From assembly GCA_027604005.1 (NCBI GenBank), contig JADGJT010000318.1, positions 1 through 27,218 of the forward strand: a stretch of DNA of 27,218 nucleotides, read 5' to 3'. Within the stretch, counting starts at the first letter, position 1, and every line of letters starts with the position of its first letter. The position numbers were made by a program, and so were the translations under genes. The stretch is from Dinochytrium kinnereticum. Taxonomy: Eukaryota > Chytridiomycota > Chytridiomycetes > Chytridiales > Chytridiaceae. The notes beneath the pieces are model-generated. The model had not been told where the DNA came from and did no database searches. It saw nothing but the letters and a program-made list of their open reading frames with translations. Positions 1 to 10,453 of the stretch are shown here, one piece after another.

Positions 1-509
1 GTTAGAACGACGTCTCCCTTGACCAGCTTAGTGACTGGAACGTCGGCGGATGGGCTAGGGAGCCATCCTCAGGGTGAACACACTAATAGGAATAGAATTG
101 ACTATAAAGATCCTCATATATATTTATTAGGGGGACATGAAGTCCCCAAATCCTAATAATTGTCTTTATTATTCATGCCATAATACAGAAAAAGAATATC
201 ACAAAACGAGCATCTTTAACAACATTTGCCAAAGCAAAAAACCCGTCAATGGACTCTTTGTTCGTCGCGAGGAGCCTCTCGCTCGCATCATCCAAGTTTT
301 TGCCTCAAAAAGCATTGCAAGCTTCTTCGTAGCCAGCCAGCGATCATTTCACTGATCTTTCTGAAGCCCACATAGCCAGCCTCATCCCACTCCCTCGTCC
401 CTCCCCCCTCGAAAAACGTGCAGGAAAGTCCACCTCGACCACCTCGACCACATCCTTCCACCCGCCCTCATCATCACCAAACAATTTCCACACTCAAAAC
501 AAAACAGCC
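1..509. other. upstream intergenic region / 5' leader
   Basis: I see no convincing gene here. The first half is AT-rich, with a short GC hairpin at 131-147 (GGGGAC, 5-nt loop, GTCCCC). From about 380 the strand becomes pyrimidine-rich with CCTCGACCA and ATCATCACC-type runs. This looks like the 5' leader of the gene that starts at 510 in the context ACAGCCATGG. Confidence 0.5.
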
Positions 510-1139
510 ATGGACCGCCACATCCTTGTCATTTCGGCGATCCAGACGACCTTGAACGGGTTTAACCTGACCTTCAACGACTTGGTCCGTCAGGTCCAGC
601 GGGTCCGTGAGAACAAGGCGCGAAGAGACGAGGCGGAAATGGAGGGTCTCTCCCAGCTTTTTTCAACCAGGCTCAAACTATCGACGGCTTCCACTCCTGT
701 GTCTTGCGGCCGCTTCAAACGTTCGTTGATCAGGTCGGACGGTCATGCGTCGAGACTCCACAAGATAATCAAGCCCGCCGGCATGAAGACCAAAACTGGC
801 GGTAGAGATCCTAGGCTTCGACTCAGGATGGCTGAAAAAGAGGAGGTGAAGCCGGCGTCACGGTCTTTAAAGTCTTTTTTGGTCGATATGAAGTCAAAAC
901 AAGTCGACAGGAGGAGCCTTGATGTCCTACTATGAGTTTAGAGCAACCATTGGGGAGTCCACTGGAGATCCTTTTCGGAACGGTGAGTTTTTTTTCTTGT
1001 TACCGTGTCCACATCTTTAGGCATTATTTGGTTAATTATTTTGTTAGAGGGTGAGATGAGAAAGTGCTTTCAGCTCGCCGTCAACCGGGTCTGGGGAATC
1101 GAGGAGAAGATGGAAAGGAGTTACATGATGCAGTGTTAA
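510..1139 (+). CDS. small four-exon protein of unknown function (about 140 aa)
   Basis: I do not recognise this protein. Model: exons 510-606, 657-801, 894-982 and 1048-1139, giving 141 codons including the stop. The first intron has donor GTGAGA and a pyrimidine-rich acceptor (TCTCTCCCAG). It moves translation from the frame open at 510 into a second frame with much more protein-like content (FFNQAQTIDGFHSCVLRPLQ). The third exon carries SYYEFRATIGESTGDPFRN and the fourth ends RSYMMQC. No signal peptide, membrane span or domain is evident; the protein is mixed polar and probably helical. The start codon is in a strong context after a C-rich leader. The second acceptor at 893 is the weakest junction. 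An alternative third acceptor at 1020 keeps the frame and adds nine hydrophobic residues. Reading straight through 510-935 without splicing also gives an open frame (141 aa), but its second half is Arg/Ser-rich and looks non-coding. Confidence 0.5.
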
Positions 1140-2548
1140 GCGAAGGCTCACTTTTGATGTTATAGTTTCGCCGTTGATGGCGTTTTGGTTTTGGTCTTTC
1201 CTGCAATTTTCGTTTTGCTTCGCTTTTCTCTTTTATCGAGCGATTCAAGCAATTGTTTTTATTCTCGCTCTTTTTTTCTCGGCGTTTACGCATCGTGTTG
1301 TTTCATTCTCCTGGTGTGAAGCTGTATCAATAAATATATATGTCAGCATCAATCGTTATCATAGGGTCATGCCAGGGGTCATGCAGTTCATTTTTGAGAC
1401 CAATGCTCAGCGTGTAATTTAGTCATATCCTACTTCATCTCCATTGCCTGTCTTCAACACTGTGCTCATGTTACAAGTCTTAATATCCTTGGCAGATCGG
1501 AGGGATCTACACCAGAAACCGGGGGTTTGGTGAATTGGAAATGAAAATAATATGACCCCATGGTGCTCAAGGTGGTTTTTGGGCAGGTTTTGGGGGTAAT
1601 CATGTCGCGGGCTTTAAGCTTCCGTAATCTATACTTGAGCATTTGACTTGGGTTCGTGCGAGGTGGGTCGCGGTTCTGCCGATTAGGTATGTACGTCGTG
1701 GGTCGAGAGTACCAGAACATGGGATCTTTAGACATCCTGGCGTGGTGGAAAAGCACGACGTTTTTTAATAGTGCGAAAAGGCAAATGGGCCGAAGACTCA
1801 TAGTTGTGAATTGCAAAGTCAAAGGCTAATAATAAAGGTGAAGAAGCTATTTGAATCTGTACCGATAATGCTGAAATAGTCCAGTTACATAATAAACGCT
1901 TACAGTGTGGGTTTCTGTATATAATAATTAATGATGTTCAGTCCAGACGATCTATCACTGCCAATGTTCTTTTTTTGCGAACAAGACGGACGTGCCAAGG
2001 CTCCTCTTCTTCTCTGGCCAGCACCTCCCCTGGCCAATGGGAGCGCAGCCGCATTCAGGATGTGTCAAACCACCCACAGGCCTCAGCCGTTAAAGTTAAC
2101 TAAGCGCCAGCAGACGCTGAGCAGACGCGCCTACAGCAAGCCCTGCAGCGTTCCGATGACACTGAACGTGACGCGCGATCGAGCGGAGGGTGGGTTGTTG
2201 CGCCATGTGCACAAAGTCAATGAGGCTTCACCTGCTCCAAACAGAAAATGGAAATTTCTCGCGTCGCTCAAATGTGTCGCGACGTAACGATGGACGCGAG
2301 ACGTGCAAGGGTCACGCGGGTGGTTTTCCCTTTTGCTGGCGCTTGGAATAAAAGCCTTCGCCGAATGTCGTCAATGGACGCGGTGCTGAGCTTATAAGGC
2401 GGCAGGCGAGGCCAGGCTTCCCGCCATCCTCATCCCCATCCACTCTTGCATTGCATTTGACCATCTCCCCCTCTCACACGCATCCCCGCAGGCAAAGCGT
2501 ACGCATCCTCATAACATCGTGCATCGTCAATAACACATCCGGGTTGTA
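1140..2548. other. long intergenic region upstream of the amylase
   Basis: About 1.4 kb with no gene I can support. Both strands contain open frames of 80-120 codons, but none has splice-compatible neighbours or recognisable protein content. The left part (1140-1900) is T-rich and probably holds the 3' end of the preceding gene. The right part (1980-2548) is GC-richer and contains a CCAAT box at 2034-2038, then the amylase promoter. Confidence 0.5.
2346..2548 (+). promoter_or_regulatory. putative amylase core promoter and 5' leader
   Basis: A TATA-like element (TATAAG, 2393-2398) lies about 155 bp before the amylase start codon. A second A/T element (AATAAAAG) is near 2347. Downstream of the TATA the strand is C-rich (CCCCATCC, CATCTCCCCCTCTC), as in fungal initiation regions and leaders. 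Transcription probably starts around 2420-2440. This is inferred from composition only. Confidence 0.4.
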
Positions 2549-5500
2549 ATGCTCTCGAATCTGAGGGCCGTTGCGGCCGCCATGGCCTCACTCCTTGTTG
2601 CAACTTCAAGTGCTGCGGCTGCTAGCGTCAACCTACCAGGAACATTTCAGACGCTCGTGGGGTGCGCAACCAACTGGATGGCCAATTGCCCTCAAACTGC
2701 TTTTGCCCCACCAGCTGCTGGATCGAACATTTGGTCCATCTCCTTAAACCTTCCTGCGGGAACTTACCAGTACAAGGTACTTACTTTTTTCGTTTTTCGT
2801 TTGTTTTGCATTGGAACTGTTCCGTCCTCGCTCTTTGCTTCGTTTCACCAGCACCTGAAGCTGGATATAAGCTACATCATTCAAAAAAAACAAAAAAACC
2901 TAACCGTTTTCTCTTCATGTAGGTTGCGTTAGATGACTCGTGGACCGTCAACTACGGCGCGAACGGTGTTCTCAACGGCGCCAACATGGCCCTGACCGTT
3001 ACTGGAGCCACTACCCGCGTCACCTTCTCCTACAATGCCGTCACAAAGATCACCACTGCCGCTCTTCCTCTCGTTGTCACCGCAGCGGGCGATTTCCAGT
3101 CCGCTGTTGGATGCCCGAACTGGTCAGCTGCCTGCGCAGGCAGCACCCTCTCAAACTTCAATGCTGCCACCAGCGAGTATTCTGGTTCTGTTAAGCTTGC
3201 TGCTGGTTCATATAACTACAAGGTCACCGTAGGCGGAACTTGGGCTGTCAACTACGGAGCTAACGGAGCCGCCAATGGAGTCAATATGCCATTCTCTCTT
3301 TCTTCACCCTCATACGTACTGTTCACCTGGAACAGTGTGAGCAAGGTTACCACTATCGCGATTGCTATTATCGATGATTTCCCAACATCTACAGTCGTTC
3401 CAAGCTCGACTGTTACTTCCGATCCCATTTCAACCTCAACGACCACGATCATCACTACAACATCCGTCCCCACCAGCACTGTAACGGGCACTGTAACCAC
3501 AACTCCCCCCGGCCCTGGCGTAAGAGCTCAACATTTCTATTAGTCTTCATAGTTGGTTTACAGCTTTGCTAACCAATATCCTTCTGTTCCGCTCCTTCAG
3601 CCCACCGTTCCTGCTGACCTCCCGGGCTGTGAAACCTTTACCGGTGACAGCTGCACCGGGAGCCAGACTGCATTCCCATCCTCGTTCGACGAGCGCCGAT
3701 GGCAGACTCCTCCCCGTGGCGCTGGTGACTGGTCGGCTGGTTTCCAGGACTATCGTGACCTCACTGGATACGCTGATGTTGTTTACACCGACACATCCAG
3801 GGGTGCTGCTACCGTTACCGTCATTGCCAACTCTAGGACAAACTCGCCTCTTCAATTTAGCTTCAATGGGGTTGTCCAGAGTTCCAACACCTTCCGGGTT
3901 ACCAGCTCGTTGAGGAACGGACTTAACATCATTGTTACTGCGCCTGCTACCGGGGCCACTCTTACCTTGGACCGTGAGTGAATTCCGTTATTAGCCGTTT
4001 GGTTTCTCTTTCCCTATGTACTGTATCCGATTTTAAATATTTCTCTGACCCTATAGCCGTCTACTTCGTTTGGGACACCCCCGCGATCACTGGCAGGGGA
4101 GAGACCTTGGGCGGACAGAAGGGAGCGATCGTCGAGCTTTTTGGCTGGCCCTTCAAGGACGTTGCTAAGGAATGCGAGTTCCTTGGTAAGGCTGGATACA
4201 TGGGTGTTCGTGTTTGGGCTCCGAACGGTAGGATCGCATTCTAGTTGCTCACCGTTGATTCTATTTTTATCATCTCGGTCAAATCAACTAACTAACTAAA
4301 ATAATAGAGCACTTGACTACTGACCACTGGCTCGAGGGTCAGAACAACCGCAACCCGTGGTACTTTGTCTACCAGCCCGTCTCCTACCGTCTCTTCTCCC
4401 GCCATGGTACACTTGAGGATATCCGCACTATGGTTACTACTTGCCACTCGTTCGGTGTCCGTGTCTACGCCGATGCCGTCATTAACCACATGGTTGGAGG
4501 CGCGAACGACATTCAGAACCACCGCAGGGGAGGAGCTAATAATTTCTGCGCTACGTGGGGACCCAAGAACGGAACTGCTGGAAGCCCTTTCTACACTCAT
4601 TCCAACACCTACCAATTTAACAGACAGACTGGCTTGAGGCCCGCTGACGAGTTCCCTGCGGTTCCCTGGTCGCCTTCGGATTTCCACTGCGACAGGCCGT
4701 TGAACTCTTACGATGCTTTTGTAAGTCGTGGTGGCCCTCCTTGCTTTCTATTGCGTATTTTGATTCTCACTGTAAAATTGCTAACATATACCATACGATA
4801 GACGATGAACTACGGCTACCTCTCCGGCCTTGTTGACCTCAACACCGAGAAACCAAACGTGCAGGACCGTCTCGCTACCTACCTTGCCTCCCTCCTCAAT
4901 GTTGGTTTCTCCGGATTCCGTATCGATGCTGCTAAGCACATATCTCCCGACGGCAATGCCGCGATCCTCAAGCGTCTCGCTGATAAGATGGGTGGTGGGC
5001 TCCCTTCCAGCTTCATTACCTGGCTAGAGGTCATCATCGGTGGAGAGAAGGGTCTTCTGGCTTGCGAGGACGGACCTTACAACTTCTACGGCTCCTTTGA
5101 CCGCGTAATGCAGTCTAAGGGATTGAGTGCTAGCGACATCTCCAAGGTTAAGATCTGGTCGTCGGACTACCCTAAGGAGGCTCCTGTCTGCGGGTACTGG
5201 ATTCTCCCTCCCTCCAGATTTGTCATTCAAAACGATGACCACGACCAGCAGAACGAGGGCTCGTCTTCCCGTGACATGCAGGACTTTGGATCCGTCTTCA
5301 TCAAAGACAGAAACGTTGCTCGTCACAGGTCCTTTGAGGTTAAGCTCTTCCAGGTCCGCTCTGGGCAGTCTAACGACTGGGCTATTCGTACCATCCTCTC
5401 ATCTTACTCGTGGAAGCAGACCCCTACTGGATTGGCCAATGGGTTCCCCGATGGACAGTCTGACTGCTCTGGCTACAAGGGCACTCAGTCTGGATGTGCT

Positions 5501-5689
5501 TCCATGCCTTTCCGACCTGCGTTTGTGGCCAACGCGTGTGGTTACTCTAACGCTGTGAACGGCGGGTGGATCGAGGGCGAGTACACGAGAGTTCACCGTG
5601 ACATTTCTATCGTGAATGCTATGAGGAGCTGGATGGGAATGGGGAGCGTTTCAGCTTCCGCTCTGGGTTTGCCTGGTAACTGCCAGTAA
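2549..5689 (+). CDS. secreted GH13 alpha-amylase with two N-terminal X25 modules
   Basis: Extracellular endo-hydrolysis of alpha-1,4-glucan (starch, glycogen). Exons 2549-2776, 2923-3519, 3601-3973, 4057-4227, 4308-4720 and 4802-5689 give 889 aa, and every junction keeps frame. Residues 1-25 are a signal peptide (an Ala-rich core after MLSNLR). Two X25-type repeats follow (about 28-118 and 130-220), each with a paired-Cys loop, LPAGTYQYKV or LAAGSYNYKV, and VNYGANG. A Ser/Thr-rich linker (about 225-275) and a beta-rich domain (about 280-395) precede the barrel. Catalytic landmarks: region I DAVINH (512-517), nucleophile D636 in GFRIDAAKH, acid E670 in TWLEV, and H701/D702 in QNDDHD, a variant of the usual NHD motif. 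The barrel resembles the bacterial/animal-type alpha-amylases that read QPVSYR...DAVINHM rather than Taka-amylase. X25 modules are best known from bacterial pullulanases, so the combination may reflect transfer or old domain shuffling. The gene converges on the gene ending at 6233. Confidence 0.93.
2630..3372 (+). repeat. tandem X25 (pullulanase-type) modules within the amylase
   Basis: Two diverged copies of a module of about 90 residues lie head to tail (the first copy is interrupted by the 2777-2922 intron). Shared landmarks in order are GTFQ or GDFQ, GC..NW...C, an LPAGTYQYKV-like strand, W.VNYGANG...NG.NM, and a TF or LFTW strand followed by a VTKITT or VSKVTT end. The second copy has no intron. 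Confidence 0.8.
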
Positions 5690-6232
5690 AGGGGGTATGC
5701 CTTAACCCTTTAATTCTTTATTTTCTTTGTTTTGTACCAAACACCTCTTTTCTTTTCCGTCTCCCCGATTTGTTATATTGGCCTCAGTGTTGGCGTTCTT
5801 GTACCGAACTATTTTTCTTCTGCTTGATGAATTCACATCCTAGCCTGTAAACTCTTGTATAGTTTAAGTGTACCTAGTCCTTACCCCAATCCTCTCTTCT
5901 ATTACCCCCCAAATTCTTAAAATAGTTGTGCCCGTTCCCTCTCCCTGATGTACTTGTGAAATAGGCTTTAAATGCATGAATAGGGATGTACCTTCTGAAT
6001 ACTGAACACTTGTTGATTGATTGCAATCCTTATTGTGACAGATAAAGTTTATTTATTTTCTTGGCTATGAGTTTTGGAACTAAAATGGCTAACTTTGGTA
6101 GTGGTTTTTAACTTATGTATATTGTTCAAGTTTGGCGCAATCGGCCCATTCCTTTTCGCTCATTTTTATAACCTCCCATAAGAAAACAGTGTCTTCAGAT
6201 ATAATTACACGACATGACAAAAGCGATGCAAT
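5690..6232. other. convergent intergenic region
   Basis: This is the 3' flank shared by the amylase (+) and the methyltransferase fusion (-). It is T-rich on the plus strand just after the amylase stop and contains no open frame of note. I see no structured RNA or repeat. Confidence 0.6.
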
Positions 6233-7748
6233 TTACTTCGCAACCTTCTTGCAAACATAAACAAAACATCTGTCCATAGCAACAGCTCCAAGGCCCCGCC
6301 CACCACCTGGAACCCCGAATGCAGATCCGGCCGTCTTCGGAATCTCAATTTCCATGCAAGCGTCCACCTCCCATCCGCCAATCACATCCTCAATCAGAGG
6401 CAACCGCCCCTCCGGACTGCCTAAAGATACAAGCACAAACACCCCATCTGGTCCAGTAAGTTTCGCAACGCGAGTCCATATTTTCTTAGCAAGCGCCACT
6501 CCTTCAGGGGATGATACGAGGCCATCGAGTGTCCCCTTATCAAAAGCCCAGTCGAAGAGGGGCCTGTCGCCTTGTCGGAAAGGGAGGCGGTCGGAGGCGG
6601 CGTCAAGCTGGAGTAGGTCTTCCACGCCGAGAGGTTTTGATTTTGGCTTCGGTTTCGTGCTCGAAAGCGCTGTCAGAGCTTCTGCGGCAATGTCCACGCT
6701 GAGAACAGAGCCGGCGAGGCGATCACGGATGATACCGTCACCAACACGAGAGTTTCCACAGCCAATCTAAAGCAAAGATGTGTTATTTCGGGAGAAAGAA
6801 AGAGTATTAGCAAACCATACTCACATTAAGAACAATCCCATCACGAGTTGGCAGTGAATCCTTAATGCAAGGGCCAATGGCGGCCCACGGCACAAACCAC
6901 TCATAATTACGATGAACCGATTCCCGGTAATGATGCATCCAATACCTCGGAGTTGAGTAATCCGGCATAGTAGTCATCTCACTCCTCGTTATAGCCGTCC
7001 CCTTCTTAATAATATCTGAATCGCTGAGCTCATTAAGCGACGGAGGGTTCACGTTTGGGAAGAGAACCGTGTAGACAGTATTGATATTCTTGGAAGTGTT
7101 GGATGGATCTGGAGATGTCCGAACAAAGATGCGGGATTCAAGCACGGGCTTGGCGTTATTACCGGCAAAAGGGATAACATGAGGTCCGAACGGGTCGGCA
7201 GAGACGTAATTGTAGATGGCGGGGGCGGTGGGTGGGGTGTGAACTTGGTACTGGAATGCCACTCGGTAAAGGTTCTCCAGAATGCCATTGGTGTCTGCAT
7301 GCGACAGGTTGTTAAGACAGCACAGGCTAATGCGTTAAATCGAACCTATGTCAGTCTTCTCCTCCTCGTCCGATATGAACCCTTTCGAGACTACATCAAG
7401 CTGCCTGATGTGATGGGCAAGGATCGTCCTCAATTCCGGTGAAGACTCTAAGTGCATCTTTGCCTGATCCTTCGAGATGAATGTCCAGTCATGCGAAAAC
7501 ACAACAACGGCTTGCTGAGGCGGAAGATCCTTTTTGGCAACAACCTGAAGCGCACCAGATGGCCCGTCCACTTTCGCCCATTCGAAGTGATCATAGGCAT
7601 CAGTCCCGATCTGGTTCGCCTCAAACTTTGCCCATAGAACAGAATAGAGGATTCGGGGAAGGCCTATGGCTTGGAGTTGAGATTCATGCAGCTCGAGAAA
7701 GGCATCTAGTGAGTCGCTGAGCTTCTTTGCCTCTTGAAGATATTCCAT
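6233..7748 (-). CDS. TTLL12-like SET-like domain fused to a METTL13/EEF1AKMT4-like methyltransferase
   Basis: Exons (5' to 3') 7748-7346, 7294-6825 and 6766-6233 give 468 aa. The N-terminal half follows the N-terminal (SET-like) region of vertebrate TTLL12: a FLELH...LPRILYSVLW..F start, a FSHDWTF strand (TTLL12 has an IDHAWTC-like strand there), then a segment with NLYRVAFQYQV and the second strand-rich block. Where TTLL12 continues into a tubulin-tyrosine-ligase domain, this protein instead has YWMHHYRES...YEWF and a class I SAM-methyltransferase: motif I VIGCGNS (291-297), acidic D316 in SVD, and FDKGTLDGL. These are signatures of the METTL13/EEF1AKMT4 group of lysine methyltransferases. 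No transmembrane segment or signal peptide, so probably cytosolic or nuclear. The likely reaction is protein methylation; the substrate cannot be read from sequence. An upstream TTG keeps the frame open, but ATG 7748 is the first ATG. The first intron has a weak donor (GTTCGA). Confidence 0.8.
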
Positions 7749-8075
7749 TGTGAATGACAACCAACCACAAAAAAAAAGTTGGAGGCTTTACGAAAAAAAG
7801 TCGACAGGTGCAAGGGCCGAGTAAAAGATAAGTTGATATTAGGCCTATGCCGTGGAGTAAGAGGTCTCAGTCTGCTTTATTGAAATGATGAAGGTATATT
7901 GTGATGTAGATATGGGCGAAATTTGATGCCCAATACATTCGATAGTGAAGCAGATCGAGTATTTTGGTGCCAGATACCAGCGGCCATTTAGTTCAAATTC
8001 CGTTCAGCCCTGAAGTAGCAGCAAAACCAAAGAGTTAAGTCAGAAACAATGGGGCTTGTATCAGAGAATTATTAT
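7749..8075. other. intergenic region / promoter of the methyltransferase fusion gene
   Basis: This 327-bp spacer separates two minus-strand genes. The part next to 7748 should be the promoter and 5' leader of the fusion gene, and the part next to 8075 the 3' end of the small membrane-protein gene. It is A/T-rich with no open frame. I see no clear TATA element. Confidence 0.5.
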
Positions 8076-8703
8076 TCACCACTGGAGAAGGTCCGCATCA
8101 TCCTCATCCTCAACCGGCTTTGAAAACCTATTTCCCAAACCTGACTGATCCGTTGCGGTAGTCTGCGAAAATGGGGCATTTGTTTGCCTCTGGCCACCAG
8201 GAGGATAACCGCCATCATCCGCAAGAGAATTTCTCAACTCTGAACTCCTCAGCTTGGTCTCCCTAATACTCGAAGGGACCTGCCCCTCAAAGTTATAAGC
8301 TCCAAGTTCAACATCCAGCTCTTCCTCAAACAGAAACTGCTGCTGCGATAAGGGATCATATCCAGACTGATCCCAGTTAAAACGGCGGGGAGCGTCACGC
8401 TGGAACAGACTGAGGAAGTTGCCAAAGTTTGCTGAAGCTCCTGAGGTACCCCCACCCAGCTCGATTCGTCTACGACGCCATTGCAGGAACCAGAGGATGA
8501 CGAATAGGACAGCGAATGTCAGGAGGAGGAAGATGAATGCCTGAAACCAACTCGAGCCTGTTACTTTTGCGTGCTCCGGTCCCTCCCTTGCAGGGTTTTC
8601 TTCAAACGAAAATAAAGTAAGTCGTCAACTCTCTCGACATTGGGATGCAGAGGCCTGAAGGGTCCATACCTTTCTCGTCTCGCAGGGAGAGGTTGATCTC
8701 CAT
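8076..8703 (-). CDS. small single-pass membrane protein, unknown function (185 aa)
   Basis: Easily missed because the main exon contains no ATG. Exon 1 is 8703-8670 (MEINLSLRDEK, 34 nt) and exon 2 is 8599-8076, joined in frame across a 70-nt intron (donor GTATGG, acceptor TTGAAG). The protein has a short polar N-terminus, one strongly hydrophobic helix (about residues 30-51, FIFLLLTFAVLFVILWFL), then RRRR and a polar tail of about 130 residues ending in an acidic EDEDDADLLQW. By the positive-inside rule the tail is cytoplasmic. The tail holds SGYDPLSQQQFLFEEELD and several Ser/Gln-rich stretches that look disordered. I do not recognise a family. The start codon lies 38 bp from that of the divergent nitronate monooxygenase, so the 5' leaders must be very short or overlap. 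Confidence 0.65.
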
Positions 8704-8741
8704 GTTTTCAACAGCCAAAAGATTTGTCAAGAGTTGGTGTA
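8704..8741. promoter_or_regulatory. 38-bp divergent intergenic region
   Basis: Only 38 bp separate the start codons of the minus-strand membrane-protein gene (8703) and the plus-strand nitronate monooxygenase (8742). A bidirectional promoter must lie here or inside the opposite gene's first exon or intron. No TATA element is visible. Confidence 0.45.
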
Positions 8742-9967
8742 ATGGCCAAGGAACCACACTTGAGGACGGAGCTGACGGACCTCCTCGACATCAAGTATCC
8801 CATCGTATGTCCGCCGATGGCTGGTGCATCCTGCCCTTCTCTCGCAGCCAATGTCAGCCTCGCTGGTGGTCTGGGCTTCATCGCGGCAGGTTTATATGAC
8901 AAAAGGCAATGCCCGCACCATCTAAACGCCTGATGAAGCTTATGGAAAAGACCCATCAACCCTTCGAAAGGAGATAGCGACCGCAAAGGCTTTGGCGAAA
9001 GGGAAGCCTATTGGAGTTGGATTCATCACTTGGTTTTTGGATAAACATCCCGAGATGCTTGAAGCAGTTGAGTGGATCCAACTTGCGATTGATCGCATTG
9101 TTAGGTGATTGAACCGCTTAACCTTTTTGTTATAGGCCATGGAGGAGAACCCCGCAGTATTTTGGTTTTCATTCGGTGATTTTGCGCGGCATGCGGCCAG
9201 GGTGAAGGAGGAATGCCCAGATGCCATCATTATGGCTCAGATCCGGACTGTGTCGGAGGCAGGCGAGGCCGTCGACCGTTGTGGTGCGGATGTGATTGTA
9301 GCCCAAGGAATCGGGGCTGGAGGTCATGGAGAGAAAATCGGTGCTTCGACATTGAGTTTAGTTCCGGAGGTTGTTGATGCTATTGGCGATCGTGCTCCAG
9401 TTTTGGCTGCAGGAGGAATATCAGATGGCAGGCAATTGGCAGGTTAGTTGAACTCTTCACTAGCGGAAGATAATCCTCAACTGAGGGAACATTTGAGTTC
9501 ATGCTAATATTTTTTCAAAAGCTTGTCTCCTACTCGGAGCTTCCGGGGTTGTTATGGGGACACGCTTCTGCGCAAGCATAGAGAGCGCTTTTACAAAGAA
9601 GGCCAAGTTTAAGTTGGTGGAGACGCAGGATGGGGGCATCGCGACAGCGAGGACGCGGGCCTACGAAGTTTTAAGGGATTTGGATTGGCCACAAGCATAT
9701 GACTTCCGGGTTCTCCGAAACGATTTCGTTGACTCCGCCCTTCAAAATCAGGAAAACTTCAAGCATATTGAGGAATGGAGGGTCCGGTTTCAGGAAGCCA
9801 TGGCTGCAAATAATTATGATGTCGCATATTTGGCTATGGGCGAAGGCGTTGGGCTTGTGAAGGGAGTCTGGCCAGCACAAAGGATTATCGAGTTAACTAT
9901 GCAAGGTGCGGTTGATATTCTTAAGGTCGGGGTTGGTGCAGCTGATAGGACACGTGCAAAGTTGTGA
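8742..9967 (+). CDS. nitronate monooxygenase (2-nitropropane dioxygenase family)
   Basis: FMN-dependent oxidation of alkyl nitronates or related toxic nitro compounds (propionate-3-nitronate is the usual physiological substrate of the family). Exons 8742-8889, 8939-9066, 9136-9442 and 9522-9967 give 342 aa, a normal family length. Landmarks: YPIVCPPMAGASCPSLAANV near the N-terminus, KPIGVGFITWFLDKHP, VWFSFGD-like FWFSFGDF, AQGIGAGGHG with the family's catalytic His (H156), and the flavin phosphate-binding strands APVLAAGGISDG and GASGVVMGTRF. No targeting signal is obvious. For the second intron I chose donor 9067 (GTTGAG), because it joins EMLEA directly to AMEENPAVFW as in homologues. Using GTGATT further on would insert about 12 residues. 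Confidence 0.9.
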
Positions 9968-10453
9968 ATCGCTGACTCTGCTTTGGTCGGATCCAACATA
10001 ATGCACACATACTTTTGAACACGCACATTGCATGCATAGTTCTGGTTGACGTCCTCGTCAAATGTCTCTTTCAAACGAAATTAAATAACATGATACGATT
10101 ACTGTAATATACACTTAAGTCCCGGATGACGTGCTTGACGGCTGAAAAGCAGCCTCAGTGTCTCGCCATGACGTTTTGCTGTCTGTAAGCAATCCGAGTT
10201 GCGTAGGGAATGCCTCCCACCTGGGACGCGTTTAGATTTTGAGTTGAGTGGAGGAGTCAGCATGGCAAATAAGACTGAAAAGTGCAGCTGATCCCCCACC
10301 TGCCATCCCAACCCCCTTTAAATAGTTCCTTTCGAGTACTTCTTATATACGCGTACTTTTTTTGAGATTCTTTCCTCCACACCTACCTATCTTAGGAAAC
10401 CACGTCTGGAAGCTCTACGAGTCAAGAAAAAGCCAGAGATCGCTCATCTTTGC
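9968..10453. other. intergenic region / promoter of the LEA-like gene
   Basis: No open reading frame is supportable here. Near the right end are two TATA-like elements, TTTAAATAG (10317-10325) and TTATATA (10343-10349). The first is directly preceded by a C-run containing CCCCT, the core of the yeast stress-response element. That would suit a stress-induced gene, but a five-base match is weak evidence. A CACGTG-like ACACGTGC is at 9951-9958, inside the preceding coding sequence. Confidence 0.4.

Noticed and set aside
131..147. GGGGAC/GTCCCC hairpin with 5-nt loop
   Set aside because: Six-base stem with no U-tract or gene end nearby. In eukaryotic DNA such a short palindrome is expected by chance.
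640..670. Frameshift in the T-run of the first gene
   Set aside because: The frame change is explained better by an intron with donor GTGAGA and a pyrimidine-rich acceptor.
1466..1822. 118-codon minus-strand open frame
   Set aside because: Low-quality protein content, no homology I recognise, no splice partners, and it lies in T-rich intergenic sequence.
1931..2287. 118-codon plus-strand open frame upstream of the amylase
   Set aside because: It overlaps the probable promoter region and reads as random GC-rich sequence; no domain or signal.
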